Part shown: piece after piece, positions 1-8,010 of the stretch
Layout: each line of letters opens with the position of its first letter
Position numbering within the stretch: the stretch's first letter is position 1
DNA from: Flavobacterium collinsii
Lineage (GTDB): Bacteria; Bacteroidota; Bacteroidia; Flavobacteriales; Flavobacteriaceae
DNA: 64,000 bases
Assembly: GCF_902804485.1 (NCBI RefSeq)
Contig: NZ_CADCST010000077.1
Location: forward strand, 124,001 to 188,000
Direction: 5' to 3'
Notes under the pieces: model-generated
The model's database searches: none
Told to the model about the DNA's origin: nothing
The model's input: only the letters and a program-made list of their open reading frames with translations
Program-made: the position numbers and the translations under genes

Positions 1-2
1 AG

Positions 3-446
3 CAACAAACATTTTTAAATCTTTTTAAAGACAATCAAGTTACACAATACCTTCCTGATACTTCACTAGAAAGATATGTAGAAATGTTTAATGAATTGCT
101 TGAAAACTATGAAAAGAAAAATCTTAGTCGATGGGCGATATTTGACACTACAAATAATAATTTCGTAGGAATGTGTGTTGCTCGTATTTTTATACATAAC
201 ATAAACCAAATAGAAATTGGCTATGTACTCAGTAGGGAATATTGGGGAAAAGGTATTGCTACAGAAGTATGCAAAGCAATAACACAATATAGTTTTGCAA
301 ATACAAATACAAAAGAAGTTGTTGCTATAACAGATCTCAATAACACCGGATCACAAAATGTACTGCAAAAGGCCGGATTTGAACGATTAAATAATCTGAT
401 AAGAAATGAAGAAGAGCTAGCTTATTTTAAGATAGAAAGATTATAA
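3..446 (+). CDS. GNAT family N-acetyltransferase (5' end missing)
   Basis: The reading frame is open to the left window edge, so the gene begins upstream; the first ATG in view (84) is internal. The visible 147 residues match the C-terminal two thirds of a RimJ/RimL-like (Acetyltransf_3) acetyltransferase. The acetyl-CoA site is read in EIGYVLSREYWGKGIATEV, with the WGKGIATE pyrophosphate loop, and the late motif NTGSQNVLQKAGFE is the usual N-x-x-S-x-x-x-x-K-x-GF signature. Family members transfer acetyl groups from acetyl-CoA to amines, often N-terminal or small-molecule; the substrate here cannot be told. It ends just before a dispersed hairpin repeat. Confidence 0.85.
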   Translation, partial: QQTFLNLFKDNQVTQYLPDTSLERYVEMFNELLENYEKKNLSRWAIFDTTNNNFVGMCVARIFIHNINQIEIGYVLSREYWGKGIATEVCKAITQYSFANTNTKEVVAITDLNNTGSQNVLQKAGFERLNNLIRNEEELAYFKIERL

Positions 447-448
447 TC

Positions 449-510
449 TTTGCGGGTGTGAAGTCAGAGACATTCATAGCATTGCAGTTGAACACTTCGC
501 ATAATGGGAG
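449..510. repeat. Dispersed hairpin repeat, copy A
   Basis: This is an intergenic copy of a roughly 60-bp element. The core AAGTCAGAGACATT lies at 461-474, followed by a degenerate second half ending near CTTCGCATAATGGG. It aligns over its whole length with copy C at 3392-3455. The GTC-AGA-GAC core can fold. The 265-bp gap to the next gene otherwise shows only AT-rich sequence. Confidence 0.6.
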
Positions 511-711
511 GTAACCAGGAATCAAATTAAAAATACTGCTGATAAAAATTCTACTGTGGCTTTATTACCTCCATTTTCACTGATGTAATTGCAATTTATA
601 ATTTAGCAATGTTGTCAGTTCTTTTTAATTAAAAACTTTTACCAGCACTAAGTTTTGCAAATAAATAACATACTTTTGGATTAACTAAAACCTTATTTAT
701 AAAACTAAAAT

Positions 712-2016
712 ATGAGAAAAATTATTGTAAGTGTATTTGTTCTAAGTCAATGTTTTAATGTACATGGACAATCGATAGATAAAATTATTACGAATAAGGA
801 AGTAACTCGCATAGAGAAAATACTTTCAGCAGATGATATGCAGGGTAGAAGAACTTTTACTCCCGGTATCGACAAAGCATCAGCCTTTATAGAATCGGAG
901 TTTAAAGAAATTGGTTTGCAAACTTTCAATGCAGCAACGAATTACAGACAAGAATTTTCGATGACTGACTCGAAAGCAATTTCTTCAAAAATCACTATTG
1001 ACGGCAAAGAAATAAATAACAATCAAGTTGTAACATTCTCCTATCTTCCTCAGGTTTCTTTAACTGAAAAAAGCGATATTTCTGTTGTAAAAATCAATAA
1101 AGGGGATAACATTGGCGAGAAATTTAATGAATACTACAAAAGTCCGAAAAATCTTTTGGTACTAGTTGACCCTTCATTTGATAAGGTTTTACCGAATATT
1201 CAACATATTGATCGAATAACTGCTAATCCTGGGAACAATACCATTATGTTTGTTTTTGGTACCCCAGAAGCGACCACTTTTTCTGTTGAATTAACGAATA
1301 CAATCTCCAAAAAAACATTGAATAATGTTGTTGGAATATTACCCGGAAAAACCAAACCAAATGAGTATGTGATTTTTTCAGGACATTATGATCATTTAGG
1401 AGTAGGCTCTCCTCAAGAAGGTGTCCCGCATCCTGCAACAGATTCTATTTATAATGGCGCTAATGATGATGCTGCCGGAACAACAGCAGTAATTATGCTT
1501 GCAAAATATTTTAAAAAACAAAACAACAACGAGCGTACTATTATTTTTACCACATTTACAGCTGAAGAATTAGGTGGTTATGGAGCCAAATATTTTTCTA
1601 AACAGCTTGCACCAGAAAAAGTGATTGCGATGTTCAATATTGAAATGATAGGAACAGAATCTAAATGGGGTAAAAACTCTGCTTACATTACAGGTTACGA
1701 AAAGTCGAATATGGGGCAGATTTTACAAACTAATTTAACCGGAACAAGCTTTAAATTTTATGCAGACCCTTATCCGGAACAACAATTATTTTACCGTTCA
1801 GACAACGCTACTTTAGCCAAACTTGGAGTTCCTGCTCACACCATTTCTACTTCAAAAATGGATAACGAACTCAAGTATCATACGGCCGATGATGAATTTG
1901 AAACGTTAGATATTGATAACATGACCCAAATCATAAAATCAATTGCACTAAGCTCTTCTTCGATTATAAATGGAAAAGATACGCCAACAAGAGTAAATAC
2001 CACTCAATTAAAATAA
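712..2016 (+). CDS. Secreted M28 family metallopeptidase
   Basis: This is a 434-aa zinc aminopeptidase-like protein of family M28. An N-terminal signal peptide (hydrophobic stretch to about residue 20) predicts export. The metal-binding motifs are in order: SGHYDHLG (H225, D227), NGANDDAAGT (D252/D253) and TAEELGGYGAKYF (E285/E286); the later part TADDEFETLDIDNM carries the expected C-terminal acidic and His residues. Residues 20-200 form a less conserved N-terminal region. Family members remove N-terminal residues from peptides in the periplasm or outside the cell, probably for nutrient scavenging. A TACTTTTG sequence at 671-678 resembles the Bacteroidota -7 promoter element. A terminator hairpin follows at 2073. 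Confidence 0.9.
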   Translation: MRKIIVSVFVLSQCFNVHGQSIDKIITNKEVTRIEKILSADDMQGRRTFTPGIDKASAFIESEFKEIGLQTFNAATNYRQEFSMTDSKAISSKITIDGKEINNNQVVTFSYLPQVSLTEKSDISVVKINKGDNIGEKFNEYYKSPKNLLVLVDPSFDKVLPNIQHIDRITANPGNNTIMFVFGTPEATTFSVELTNTISKKTLNNVVGILPGKTKPNEYVIFSGHYDHLGVGSPQEGVPHPATDSIYNGANDDAAGTTAVIMLAKYFKKQNNNERTIIFTTFTAEELGGYGAKYFSKQLAPEKVIAMFNIEMIGTESKWGKNSAYITGYEKSNMGQILQTNLTGTSFKFYADPYPEQQLFYRSDNATLAKLGVPAHTISTSKMDNELKYHTADDEFETLDIDNMTQIIKSIALSSSSIINGKDTPTRVNTTQLK

Positions 2017-2072
2017 CCGTAAATAAATTATTATACAGGTTCGAGTCTTCGCCGCGACGAACTACCAAGACA

Positions 2073-2103
2073 AAGCTTCAGAGAAATCTGGAGCTTTTTT
2101 TTA
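2073..2103. terminator. Rho-independent terminator
   Basis: AGCTTCAGA, a GAAA loop and TCTGGAGCT form a 9-bp stem with one wobble pair, followed by eight Ts. It sits between the convergent M28 gene and the 2160 gene. The same hairpin, almost base for base, follows tRNA-Glu at 9773. The preceding 2036-2070 sequence has a GGTTCGAGT segment and an ACTACCA end that resemble a tRNA 3' part. Confidence 0.75.
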
Positions 2104-2159
2104 CACACTTTCTCAACTTGTCATTTCGTAACTTTTGTTACATGTTTGCACTTTCAATC

Positions 2160-2483
2160 TTATTTAGAAATAAGAACTTCATTGATTTCGCTTAACAAAT
2201 CAAACTCATCATTAGGAAAAAGTTGCAGAGCAACTTCCAATACAATCCCCACATCTATAGCCGATGGTTTAACCGTTTCTGAAATTTTACACTCATCCTG
2301 ATTCAGCGCCAAAACGCATAATTTAAGCATGTTTGCAATAACACAACCAAGTTCAGAATAATTCAGCACTTTGATTTCAGCGACATAATACCCTGTTTTG
2401 TCATTCGTTGGTTTTAATGCATTCAAATACCCATCTGCTAATCTTTTGAGATACTCTAAATCTTTATTTTCATTTGTTTTCAT
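2160..2483 (-). CDS. Hypothetical protein, 107 aa
   Basis: This is a small soluble, acidic, mostly helical protein with no signal peptide or membrane segment. I do not recognise the family. The first 20 residues are charged (MKTNENKDLEYLKRLADGYL) and the C-terminal part reads ALQLFPNDEFDLLSEINEVL. It is transcribed towards the M28 peptidase gene and shares the convergent terminator region. No neighbour suggests a function. It is preferred over the opposite-strand reading because its composition is ordinary for a protein, while the opposite frame is low-complexity. Confidence 0.55.
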   Translation of the reverse strand: MKTNENKDLEYLKRLADGYLNALKPTNDKTGYYVAEIKVLNYSELGCVIANMLKLCVLALNQDECKISETVKPSAIDVGIVLEVALQLFPNDEFDLLSEINEVLISK

Positions 2484-2723
2484 TGAGCTATTATTTAAAT
2501 TAATCTTACTTTTTTTTGATCATTCAAATTTTAGCATATATTTTCAAAAAATGGTTATCTTATATGATAACATCAGAAAAAAACTATTTTTTTCAAGAAA
2601 AGCAGATAAAACACAAATTGATTATATCGAATTATTTAAGTTTTAAGATCTTTAATGAATTATGAGATAAACCAAAAGCCACTCCGTTTAATGAAGTGAC
2701 TTTGTTCTTAATGATTTTGGAGT

Positions 2724-2750
2724 AAGTGCGAAGTCAGAGACATTTACACA
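2724..2750. repeat. Dispersed hairpin repeat, copy B
   Basis: AAGTGCGAAGTCAGAGACATTTACACA contains the same core AAGTCAGAGACATT (2731-2744) as copies A, C and D. The surrounding intergenic gap (2484-2836) holds nothing else that I can identify: it is AT-rich, without a convincing open frame or RNA. Confidence 0.55.
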
Positions 2751-2836
2751 ACTCTTCAGAAAATTAGCAATTGGTTTTCTGCGAATCCTAGATGGAATAA
2801 TTAGTTACAACATCTAATACATTACTCAAGTTTCCT

Positions 2837-3196
2837 TTAATAGTTATAAAATGAAAAAGGAATTATACCATTAGGCTGTTGTATATAATAAACTTTATAT
2901 TCATTTTTTATTTTTCTGCTAATAGTTAAGCTTTTTGAATACTGGTCCTTATAAACTTTATCTCCAACTGAAATTTCTAAGTTGTAGAATTTATTAAACC
3001 TATAACTTGCAAAAGAATATTTATTGTTAAGACTATCATAAAATGTTAAATCTCCTTTAGCATCTATTTCAATATTAGCTATGATAAAATCATATTTCTT
3101 ACTACACTCTTGACGTGATTTTATAAATATATTTATAAAAATAAATCCAACAATAGTTATCAAAAAAATTACTAATAAAAACATCCCTTTTTTCAT
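2837..3196 (-). CDS. Hypothetical membrane-anchored protein, 119 aa
   Basis: Residues 4-26 form a single hydrophobic segment after MKKG, read as a signal anchor, followed by a roughly 90-residue extracytoplasmic domain rich in Tyr, Lys and Ser (for example TFYDSLNNKYSFASYRFNKF). The fold looks beta-rich. I do not recognise the family. It lies alone between two hairpin-repeat regions, and similar single-TM orphan proteins are common in accessory parts of Flavobacterium chromosomes. The function is unknown. Confidence 0.6.
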   Translation of the reverse strand: MKKGMFLLVIFLITIVGFIFINIFIKSRQECSKKYDFIIANIEIDAKGDLTFYDSLNNKYSFASYRFNKFYNLEISVGDKVYKDQYSKSLTISRKIKNEYKVYYIQQPNGIIPFSFYNY

Positions 3197-3252
3197 GTTT
3201 AAAATTGTTTTTTAGTTCCAAAAGAAGGTGTTGAATAAGAAGTCCCTCCGCT

Positions 3253-3276
3253 ACGCAAAGTCTCCTGACTTTGCGT
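3253..3276. repeat. Perfect 10-bp hairpin (repeat-related)
   Basis: ACGCAAAGTC, TCCT and GACTTTGCGT form a perfect 10-bp stem with a 4-nt loop. A shorter AAGTCTCCCGACTT copy lies at 3315-3328. Both carry the AAGTC/GACTT arms of the dispersed repeat, so they are probably decayed relatives. The gap 3197-3503 holds these and copy C and no gene. Confidence 0.55.
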
Positions 3277-3391
3277 TGTTAACCTTTCGTTCTCATAAAC
3301 TTTACACCTGTATAAGTCTCCCGACTTTTCTTAATTCTATTTATATTAATCGTCGTTTTCAAATTACATCTTCTACAAGAAAACTTAATCA

Positions 3392-3455
3392 CTTTGCGGG
3401 TGCGAAGTCAGAGACATTCGCACAGCGTTAAAGATAAACACTTTGCATAGCGGGG
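3392..3455. repeat. Dispersed hairpin repeat, copy C
   Basis: CTTTGCGGGTGCGAAGTCAG begins this copy, whose core lies at 3405-3418. The outer arms GTGCGAA and TTCGCAC pair around GTC-AGA-GAC, giving the clearest hairpin of the set. It aligns with copy A over about 60 bp. Confidence 0.6.
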
Positions 3456-3503
3456 GCTTTTCATAGGGAACTCTTCGGAGAGCCGGGCTGTCACCAACAA
3501 TTT

Positions 3504-4304
3504 TTATTCATTTTTAATTGTTTCGTAATAAACACTATTAAAATGTCGAGTATAAGGATCGAACATTTTTTTATTTTCAGCGTACAATGCTAACGCAGTT
3601 TCTTTGTACTTTTTATATTTTTCTTGGTTTTGTAAGACTTTATAAACCTTACATTTATAATAAGAATTATCAGCGAACTCATTTATTTTAGTTTGTTTTT
3701 CAAATGCTTTTAAAGCATTCGTATAATCTTTAACTTGATAATAAGTTACACCTAATTGATAATAATCATATAATCCAGCCGAATAATCTTTTGTTTTTAA
3801 TTGTTCGTTGAATATTTTAATTGCTTTTTTCTTTTGATTAATTGCACTGTAACAAATACCTTTTGTTATGTTCAAATGATAATCTCCATTTGTTGAATAT
3901 CCTATATCGTAATTTACCAAACTATCAAGTTTTTCAATGTCTTTAATAGCCCCTTTATAATCTCTAAAAAATTGATAACGACACCAAGCACGATAACCTA
4001 AATTTAAACCGAAATCTAAATCAACTGCTTTGTCTATTAATTTTTTCCAGGTTAAAAAGTCTCCGCTTTTTAAATACGCTGTAGATTTCTCTCTGTAAGC
4101 ATATGCGAAATTTGGACAAATTTTAATTGCATTATCAAGAATCTCTTGAAACTCTCTTTGAAATTGATATAGTTTTTCCGTTTTTTCTGCTTCAATACAA
4201 GCTTTATATTGTAAGGTATCGCCTTTGTACAAAAAAGCATTACAATTTGGTTGAGAAAATAAATAAACAGGGCAAAGCAAAAATAAGTAAGCTAAATTTT
4301 TCAA
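3504..4304 (-). CDS. Secreted tetratricopeptide-repeat protein
   Basis: The 266-aa protein starts with a signal peptide (MKNLAYLFLLCPVYLFSQPN). Helical pairs of TPR type follow across residues 50-240. Recognisable repeat signatures include ICPNFAYAYREKSTAYLKSG, YQLGVTYYQVKDYTNALKAF and KCKVYKVLQNQEKYKKYKET. TPR proteins act as protein-binding scaffolds; the partner is unknown. Its ATG overlaps the stop of the upstream TonB-C-like gene by 4 nt (ATGA), so the two are translationally coupled and may work together in the periplasm or at the outer membrane. Confidence 0.75.
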   Translation of the reverse strand: MKNLAYLFLLCPVYLFSQPNCNAFLYKGDTLQYKACIEAEKTEKLYQFQREFQEILDNAIKICPNFAYAYREKSTAYLKSGDFLTWKKLIDKAVDLDFGLNLGYRAWCRYQFFRDYKGAIKDIEKLDSLVNYDIGYSTNGDYHLNITKGICYSAINQKKKAIKIFNEQLKTKDYSAGLYDYYQLGVTYYQVKDYTNALKAFEKQTKINEFADNSYYKCKVYKVLQNQEKYKKYKETALALYAENKKMFDPYTRHFNSVYYETIKNE

Positions 4305-4804
4305 GGTAATATTTCTTTTAATTGTCCATTTTCTATTTTAAAAATCAAGTATTGATAATAATCAATTTCTTTGCTTTTTTTCCCTTCCCAGCCTTTTAAG
4401 TTTTTTGTAATACTCATAAGTTGTTCTGTTATTGATTTAACAAAAACTTTCTCTTCATAATTTTCGTTCATAGAAATCAAACGAAATCTATCCGTTTTTC
4501 CTTTACAATTAACAACAAAATTAATTCTGATTAGCCCTGTTTCGTTTTTAATGATTTTTGATTTATATTTTTCAGCAAACTCTTTTTCAATAGCCAATTT
4601 ATCTCCTTCATATACCAAACCATCACCCCTATTAAAGTATTGATAAATATGTTTTGAATTACATAACTCAAAATCTTTATTGTCCATTTCTGAATTAAAT
4701 TCGATATCCCCAACATAATTTGGATATACAGATTTAGTTTCGCTTTTTTCCTGACCGAAAGAAACTAATGGTATAAACAAGAAGAATTTTAATATTTTAG
4801 TCAT
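4301..4804 (-). CDS. Secreted protein with TonB C-terminal-like domain
   Basis: This is a 167-aa protein with a signal peptide (MTKILKFFLFIPLVSFGQ). The C-terminal half (about residues 80-160) reads ETGLIRINFVVNCKGKTDRF, then a helix, then YYQYLIFKIENGQ. This resembles the beta-alpha-beta layout of TonB C-terminal domains found in many small exported Bacteroidota proteins. No proline-rich linker or N-terminal anchor is present, so it is unlikely to be a true energy transducer. It is first in a two-gene unit with the TPR protein. The TonB-like assignment is an inference from pattern, not certain. Confidence 0.55.
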   Translation of the reverse strand: MTKILKFFLFIPLVSFGQEKSETKSVYPNYVGDIEFNSEMDNKDFELCNSKHIYQYFNRGDGLVYEGDKLAIEKEFAEKYKSKIIKNETGLIRINFVVNCKGKTDRFRLISMNENYEEKVFVKSITEQLMSITKNLKGWEGKKSKEIDYYQYLIFKIENGQLKEILP

Positions 4805-5104
4805 TGTATATTTGTTTCTTTTTTCTAGTTTTTTTTAAGAGTAATAATTGCTGATAATATTCTGATGCTATTGCGGTTTTGGACTAAACTACGCCCAATA
4901 TTCGAATTAGCCAAATCATTCTAAACACAAAACCAATTTCCCAGTAAGCCAATTGCTCTACACTCCCCGACGCATCCTCATCACTACTGCACAAATATTT
5001 TTAAATTCACCAGAAATTTCGTTTAATTTTTACTAGTTAAATGATTTCACATTCAAAACACTTACAATTGAGATTTTTAGAAAATCTACCATTTACAATA
5101 TCAT

Positions 5105-5142
5105 AAAAAAAAGCGTAAAGTCGGAGACATTTACGCTTTTTT
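5105..5142. terminator. Terminator-like hairpin (repeat copy D)
   Basis: GCGTAAA (5113-5119) and TTTACGC (5130-5136) pair around GTC-GGA-GAC, with A and T runs extending the stem. It ends the minus-strand histidine decarboxylase gene. The core AAGTCGGAGACATT ties it to the repeat family at 449, 2724 and 3392. The rest of the gap 4805-5188 holds nothing that I can identify. Confidence 0.65.
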
Positions 5143-5188
5143 CATAAGCTTTTTTACAGAACAGAACTAACAATACTATTCTAAAAAA

Positions 5189-6349
5189 CTACCAGCTGAA
5201 TTCCGCCATTTCTTCAGGGATTTCAATGCAATTTTCTACGTCGTTGATAAACAGATCGATTTGTTCTTTGGTCACGTTTGGCATGCAAATAATATGAGAA
5301 ATATCGCCCTCAGTGGCTAGTTGCCATTTTGATTTAACTTCTTCGGTTATTTTTGGAAAGACTACTGTGATTGAATTTGGATTTCTCCAGGCCGCAATCC
5401 CCATGTTTTTCAGTCTCTGCTCACAATATTCCGCTACTTCCAGGCTGTGTAAATAACGTTTTTTTAAACCTTCAATACCTAGTTTTTTTAAGGCAAACCA
5501 TAAAAACAACGGAGAATGACCATTTCTGGATCCTGTAATCGTCGTATCTAAGGAACCGATATACGAGATTCCTTTTGAGATTCTATCTCTATTAGAACGC
5601 TTCGTGATAATAACACCAGTTGGAATAGGCGAACCTATAAATTTGTGTCCGCTTATAGAAATACTGTCTGCTCCATCCATAAAATCAAAAGGAAGTCGTG
5701 GTTCCATAAAAGCACCATAACTTCCGGATAAGGCTGCGTCACAATGGATGTAACTATCCTGTATGGCTAATGCTTTTAGAATATTTTTAATTTTTGATAC
5801 GTCATCTTTGGCTTCTTTCATGGTGGTACCAAAAGTGGTAAGCACAATGGCCGGTTTATGGCGATTCAGTTTTAATGTATTCTCAAAATCCTCATAATCA
5901 ATTTCACCATTTTCCTGTGAGCGAATAACGATACTTGGAATGTTGAGCAAATGAATATTTTTACGCACACTGTAATGGGTCGATTCCGAATAATAAACCA
6001 TTGCTTTTGGATATAATTCTCGTGCGAGATAAAGTCCGTATAAATTACTTTCCGAACCACCATTAGTTACATACCCCCAATAATCTTTTGGATTGGCACG
6101 GAATAATTTGGCAAAAAAACCAACCACTTCTCTTTCCAGTTCGTGTGTTTGCACTTTGTAGGTACAATCTTCAAAAGGATCCCCAAGATTATTAATCGGA
6201 TATTTTAAAAAATGACTGATTTCCGAGTAATCAAAATCTTTAGATACAGGATAGCCTAAGAAATTATCTCTTGCATTTTCGATGTATTGATTCAAATCGA
6301 ATAAACGTTGATTGTCTTCTAGGGATAGCGATTCTGAAATAGGTGTCAT
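5189..6349 (-). CDS. hdc: PLP-dependent histidine decarboxylase
   Basis: This 386-aa group II decarboxylase closely matches the Morganella-type pyridoxal-phosphate histidine decarboxylase, which makes histamine from histidine. Characteristic segments are WGYVTNGGSESNLYG, YYSESTHYSVRKN, HCDAALSG and SISGHKFIGSPIPTG, with K236 as the PLP-binding lysine; TGSRNGHSPLFLW and AWRNPNSITVVFP are also typical. Length is close to the 378 aa of the Morganella enzyme. There is no signal peptide, so it is cytoplasmic. It is divergent from an AsnC/Lrp regulator (153-bp gap), a usual layout for amino-acid-responsive control. No antiporter gene sits beside it. A related aromatic or other amino acid decarboxylase remains possible. 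Confidence 0.8.
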   Translation of the reverse strand: MTPISESLSLEDNQRLFDLNQYIENARDNFLGYPVSKDFDYSEISHFLKYPINNLGDPFEDCTYKVQTHELEREVVGFFAKLFRANPKDYWGYVTNGGSESNLYGLYLARELYPKAMVYYSESTHYSVRKNIHLLNIPSIVIRSQENGEIDYEDFENTLKLNRHKPAIVLTTFGTTMKEAKDDVSKIKNILKALAIQDSYIHCDAALSGSYGAFMEPRLPFDFMDGADSISISGHKFIGSPIPTGVIITKRSNRDRISKGISYIGSLDTTITGSRNGHSPLFLWFALKKLGIEGLKKRYLHSLEVAEYCEQRLKNMGIAAWRNPNSITVVFPKITEEVKSKWQLATEGDISHIICMPNVTKEQIDLFINDVENCIEIPEEMAEFSW

Positions 6350-6502
6350 AACATTTAATTTTTCTGTAAATGTACTTTTAATGGTTTAATATCCTTCATT
6401 AACAACAAAACTCAAAATATAATTCTAAATTTGAACCATAATAAAGTTTTTTAATATTGAATTTACTATTTCTTTTTTCTAAAACCATATAATTATTCTG
6501 AG

Positions 6503-6955
6503 ATGGATGCCATAGACAAAAAAATATTAATGCTTTTGCAGCAAGATGCGAAACAAAATACCAAAGAAATTGCCGATAAAATAGGATTATCTGTTTCTCC
6601 CACCTTTGAGAGAATCAAGAAACTAGAACAAAAGCAGTACATCAAGAATTATGTTGCCTTGCTGGATCCTGAAAAAATTGGAAAATCAATCAGTGTGTAT
6701 TGTCAGGTTACTTTGGCGGTGCACTCACGAGAATTGATAGATGATTTTAAACAGCACATTCTTGTGTTGCCCGAAATAATGGGTTGTTTTCACGTGTCCG
6801 GAAATTATGATTTTTTACTAAAAGTGGCGGTCAATGACATGAACGAATACCAAAAGTTTGTGATCGATAAATTATCGGTTATCAAGGGAATTTCAAATGT
6901 GCAAAGTTCTTTCGTGATGGAAGAAATAAAAAATGATTTCGCCTATAATTTGTAA
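6503..6955 (+). CDS. Lrp/AsnC family transcriptional regulator
   Basis: This 150-aa protein has an N-terminal helix-turn-helix (about residues 1-60: MDAIDKKILMLLQQDAKQNT, then EIADKIGLSVSPTFERIKKL) and a C-terminal RAM/AsnC ligand-binding domain (about 65-145, with PEIMGCFHVSGNYDFLLKV, the family's G-x-x-D-h motif). These regulators bind amino acids and act as octamers. Because it is divergently paired with the histidine decarboxylase gene, control of that gene by histidine or another amino acid is a reasonable inference. Confidence 0.92.
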   Translation: MDAIDKKILMLLQQDAKQNTKEIADKIGLSVSPTFERIKKLEQKQYIKNYVALLDPEKIGKSISVYCQVTLAVHSRELIDDFKQHILVLPEIMGCFHVSGNYDFLLKVAVNDMNEYQKFVIDKLSVIKGISNVQSSFVMEEIKNDFAYNL

Positions 6956-6960
6956 AAATT

Positions 6961-7039
6961 CCAAAAAATAAACTACTCCTCCTCATGAGGAACTCTTCTG
7001 AGAATGGGATAGAATTTTCAGGAGTTTATTTCTTTTTGG
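6961..7039. terminator. Imperfect long inverted repeat, likely bidirectional terminator
   Basis: CCAAAAAATAAACTACTCC (6961-6979) pairs with GGAGTTTATTTCTTTTTGG (7021-7039) with small bulges. It lies between the convergent AsnC gene and the 7026 gene, and the right arm overlaps the stop codon of the latter. Confidence 0.45.
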
Positions 7040-7517
7040 GCTTAAAAATTTTTCTTAAAAACCTTACCCAAATGGTCCATTTACTATTTTTCTTTTCCTT
7101 TGTAAAATGGTTTTCGACTTTGTCAAATGCATCTTCAATATAAGAATCGTGCAGCCAACGAATTGCAAACACCCATTTTAAGGTCGCCAAACCTATTGTA
7201 TTCATATCAATAGAATGTTTCAGCTCGGTTACATGAGCATCTAATTCCGTAATTTCAAACTTATGAAATCCATTAAACCCTATTGGTTCTGTAAATTGAA
7301 ATTGAATATAATGGTTCGGCTTATAATCCATAACGGTATATCTTATTTGCCCGTGTCCACCCTTTGAACCAATACTTAATCCGTTGTCTAATCGCATTGG
7401 CGGCCATTTATCTGTTGCCAGCATCATATCGTTTCCAGACGATAAGGTTCTAAACAATTCTTCGATTTTGTGTTTAGGCTCATTAATTATTCTTGTGTGC
7501 AGATTGATTACTTTCAT
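7026..7517 (-). CDS. SRPBCC/START-like domain protein
   Basis: The likely start is the ATG at 7517, because it overlaps the stop codon of the preceding gene as ATGA; the frame also continues upstream to an ATG at 7544, which would overlap the neighbour by 31 nt. The 163-aa product reads as a Bet v1/SRPBCC helix-grip fold: GQIRYTVMDYKPNHYIQFQF, FNGFHKFEITELDAHVTELK and a long C-terminal helix. Such proteins bind hydrophobic ligands in a cavity. A basic tail (KKNSKWTIWVRFLRKIFKPK) could touch the membrane. It is last in an apparent operon led by a Crp-like regulator. Confidence 0.65.
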   Translation of the reverse strand: MKVINLHTRIINEPKHKIEELFRTLSSGNDMMLATDKWPPMRLDNGLSIGSKGGHGQIRYTVMDYKPNHYIQFQFTEPIGFNGFHKFEITELDAHVTELKHSIDMNTIGLATLKWVFAIRWLHDSYIEDAFDKVENHFTKEKKNSKWTIWVRFLRKIFKPKKK

Positions 7518-7936
7518 AACAAAATATTGTTTTCCGTTCTCCATTTTTGCAACCCGCCAATTAAAAACAAAAGCCCGATTATTATAGCCACTAAAGAATA
7601 TATTGTTTCAGCTATTGAGTTTGTTCCCTGTATTGTATCGGCAATTAATTCTCCAATTCCACGCAGCAGATATATTCCGGCAATTAAAAAAATAACAGGC
7701 TTTAGTAATGGCAGCTTTCTAAACTTATTAGCTGCAGAAAGTCCGTAAAGACCGAAAATAAAAAACACAATAGCCACAATAATGGTCAGCAAATAAGGCA
7801 AAGTACTATGCTTTTGAGCAAGTGTTGCCATTTCTTTTCCAATTCCCGTAATTTCAAACATCTGGTCAGCCCAAATTAATCCAAGAATGTGCCCTATTGC
7901 AATTACAATATTGATATATCCTCCTAGTTTTAGCAT
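7514..7936 (-). CDS. Four-helix integral membrane protein
   Basis: This 140-aa protein has four predicted membrane segments (around residues 5-24, 47-66, 76-95 and 108-130). The layout recalls DoxX/DUF4345-like small membrane proteins, but I cannot name the family with certainty. It overlaps the next gene (SRPBCC-like) by 4 nt and follows the 213-aa membrane protein gene by about 75 bp. The function is unknown. Confidence 0.65.
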   Translation of the reverse strand: MLKLGGYINIVIAIGHILGLIWADQMFEITGIGKEMATLAQKHSTLPYLLTIIVAIVFFIFGLYGLSAANKFRKLPLLKPVIFLIAGIYLLRGIGELIADTIQGTNSIAETIYSLVAIIIGLLFLIGGLQKWRTENNILL

Positions 7937-8010
7937 AATTCTATTTTTTTTTTAGTTCCTAAACAAATTGATTATTCCGGCAAATACCCAGAACCTATTT
8001 CTTTTATTAA

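Noticed and set aside
66-287. Minus-strand 73-aa frame near the left edge
   Set aside because: It lies antisense to the acetyltransferase gene with no supporting features.
2398-2646. Plus-strand 82-aa frame with hydrophobic stretch
   Set aside because: It overlaps the 107-aa minus gene and its Phe/Lys-rich product reflects AT-rich intergenic DNA.
3228-3431. 67-aa plus-strand frame
   Set aside because: It is composed of the hairpin repeats in the gap and has no protein-like pattern.
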